Shown: piece after piece, positions 63,512 through 64,000 of the stretch
Position numbering within the stretch: position 1 is the stretch's first letter
Layout: the number at the start of each line of letters is the position of its first letter
Assembly (NCBI RefSeq): GCF_000763905.1
Contig: NZ_JRKN01000009.1
Location: 1-64,000, forward strand
DNA length: 64,000 nt
Direction of reading: 5' to 3'
From: Paracoccus halophilus
Lineage (GTDB): Bacteria; Pseudomonadota; Alphaproteobacteria; Rhodobacterales; Rhodobacteraceae
Position numbers and translations under genes: made by a program
The notes under the pieces: generated by a model
Told to the model about the DNA's origin: nothing
Database searches by the model: none
What the model saw: the letters and a program-made list of their open reading frames with translations, nothing else

Positions 63512-64000
63512 CTAGCTCCAGCGTGCATCGAGCAGGTCCAGCGGGATCTTGAGATAACGCCGGCCGTTCGATTCCGGCGCGGGCAGACGCCCGGCATTGG
63601 TGTTGATCTGCAAGGCGTGCAGGATCAGTCGCGGCATCGGCAGGGTCTTGTCGCGGGCCTCGCGCAGGGCGACGAAATCGGGTTGCGCGGGATGCCTCGC
63701 GATATGGATATTCGTGGCCTTCTGCTCGGCCACGGTCGATTCCCAGCGGGGCGCCCGCCCGCCCGGGCAATAGTCATGGCCGGTATAGATGCGGGTCGCA
63801 TCGGGCAGGGCCAGGATGTCCTGGATGGATTGCCACAGCGCGTCGGCGCTGCCGCCCGGGAAATCGGCCCGCGCGGTGCCGCTGTCGGGCATGAACAGCG
63901 TGTCATGAACAAAGGCCGCGTCGCCGATGACATAGGTGATCGAGGCCAGCGTGTGCCCGGGCGAGAACATGACGCGGCCCGGGATATCGCCGATGCTGAA
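63512..64000 (-). CDS. MBL-fold hydrolase, persulfide-dioxygenase/Blh-like (5' end outside window)
   Basis: The C-terminal 162 residues are present and the frame runs off the window edge. The segments FSPGHTLASITYVIGDAAFVHDTLFMPD, SGTARADFPGGSADALWQSI (in parts), YTGHDYCPGG and VAEQKATNIH identify the Blh/ETHE1-like branch of metallo-beta-lactamase proteins, which oxidise glutathione persulfide to sulfite. Visible metal ligands are the His of PGHT, the Asp of MPDSG and the His of GHDY. Pairing with a SulP transporter suggests sulfide detoxification, with the sulfate or sulfite formed then moved across the membrane. Confidence 0.85.
   Translation of the reverse strand, partial: FSIGDIPGRVMFSPGHTLASITYVIGDAAFVHDTLFMPDSGTARADFPGGSADALWQSIQDILALPDATRIYTGHDYCPGGRAPRWESTVAEQKATNIHIARHPAQPDFVALREARDKTLPMPRLILHALQINTNAGRLPAPESNGRRYLKIPLDLLDARWS

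Noticed and set aside
1..64000. CRISPR arrays, prophage, toxin-antitoxin, secretion or biosynthetic gene clusters
   Set aside because: No regularly spaced repeats, integrases other than the IS end, phage genes, paired small toxin-antitoxin frames or modular synthases were found.

Overview
The window looks like chromosomal DNA of a high-GC alphaproteobacterium of the Rhodobacteraceae/Paracoccaceae, most likely Paracoccus or a close relative. This is inferred from gene content, without a database search. Pointers are the split b/b' F0 ATP synthase operon, a gene for the alphaproteobacterial zeta inhibitor of F1, fdsGBACD, a short HprK, chpT, olsBA and the mutM/ubiE/rpsT/dnaA order. Almost all of it is dense core genome. 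The only mobile DNA seen is the 3' end of an IS5-type element at the left edge, about 50 bp from a tRNA-Leu.

Layout: 0-2.3 kb holds the IS end, tRNA-Leu(UAG), pyrD with a coupled DUF952 gene, and an ArsR regulator. 2.4-5.1 kb is the F0 operon atpI-B-E-F'-F with a strong terminator. 5.1-8.9 kb has envelope proteins, DNA repair (ogt, nth) and a PfkB kinase. 9-16 kb is a fatty-acid beta-oxidation block (fadJ-like, thiolase, GST, acyl-CoA dehydrogenase) with two MerR regulators and a candidate shared operator. 16-20 kb has two hotdog thioesterases, a MATE pump, the zeta subunit, purC and purS. 20-27 kb is a LysR regulator and a complete NAD-dependent molybdenum formate dehydrogenase operon. 27-32.4 kb has rnr, atoE and pckA.

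32.6-34.8 kb is the regulatory PTS cluster hprK-rapZ-EIIA-ptsH, divergent from pckA across a region with three copies of one 11-bp motif. 34.8-40.8 kb has a TetR-DUF2852 unit, the gshA/dapE operon, a TauE-type permease and a META lipoprotein. 40.9-50.3 kb is the chromosome-maintenance block recO-recF-dnaN-dnaA, rpsT, an enoyl-CoA hydratase, mutM and ubiEB. 50.4-57 kb has a YmdB-type phosphoesterase, an SLC13/RCK permease, olsBA (ornithine lipids), DUF3553/chpT and proA. 57-60.5 kb is a GntR-controlled puuAB polyamine catabolism unit. 60.5-64 kb has a glutathionyl-hydroquinone reductase, a SulP permease and the 3' part of a persulfide-dioxygenase-like gene that runs off the window.

No CRISPR array, prophage, toxin-antitoxin pair, biosynthetic cluster or clearly new multi-gene system was seen. 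The most interesting signals are small: inverted or repeated operators next to local regulators (ArsR/atp, MerR/beta-oxidation, pckA/hprK, TetR/DUF2852, GntR/puuAB), a four-copy dispersed intergenic repeat, recO sitting in the dnaN-recF operon, and several uncharacterised genes tied to core operons.
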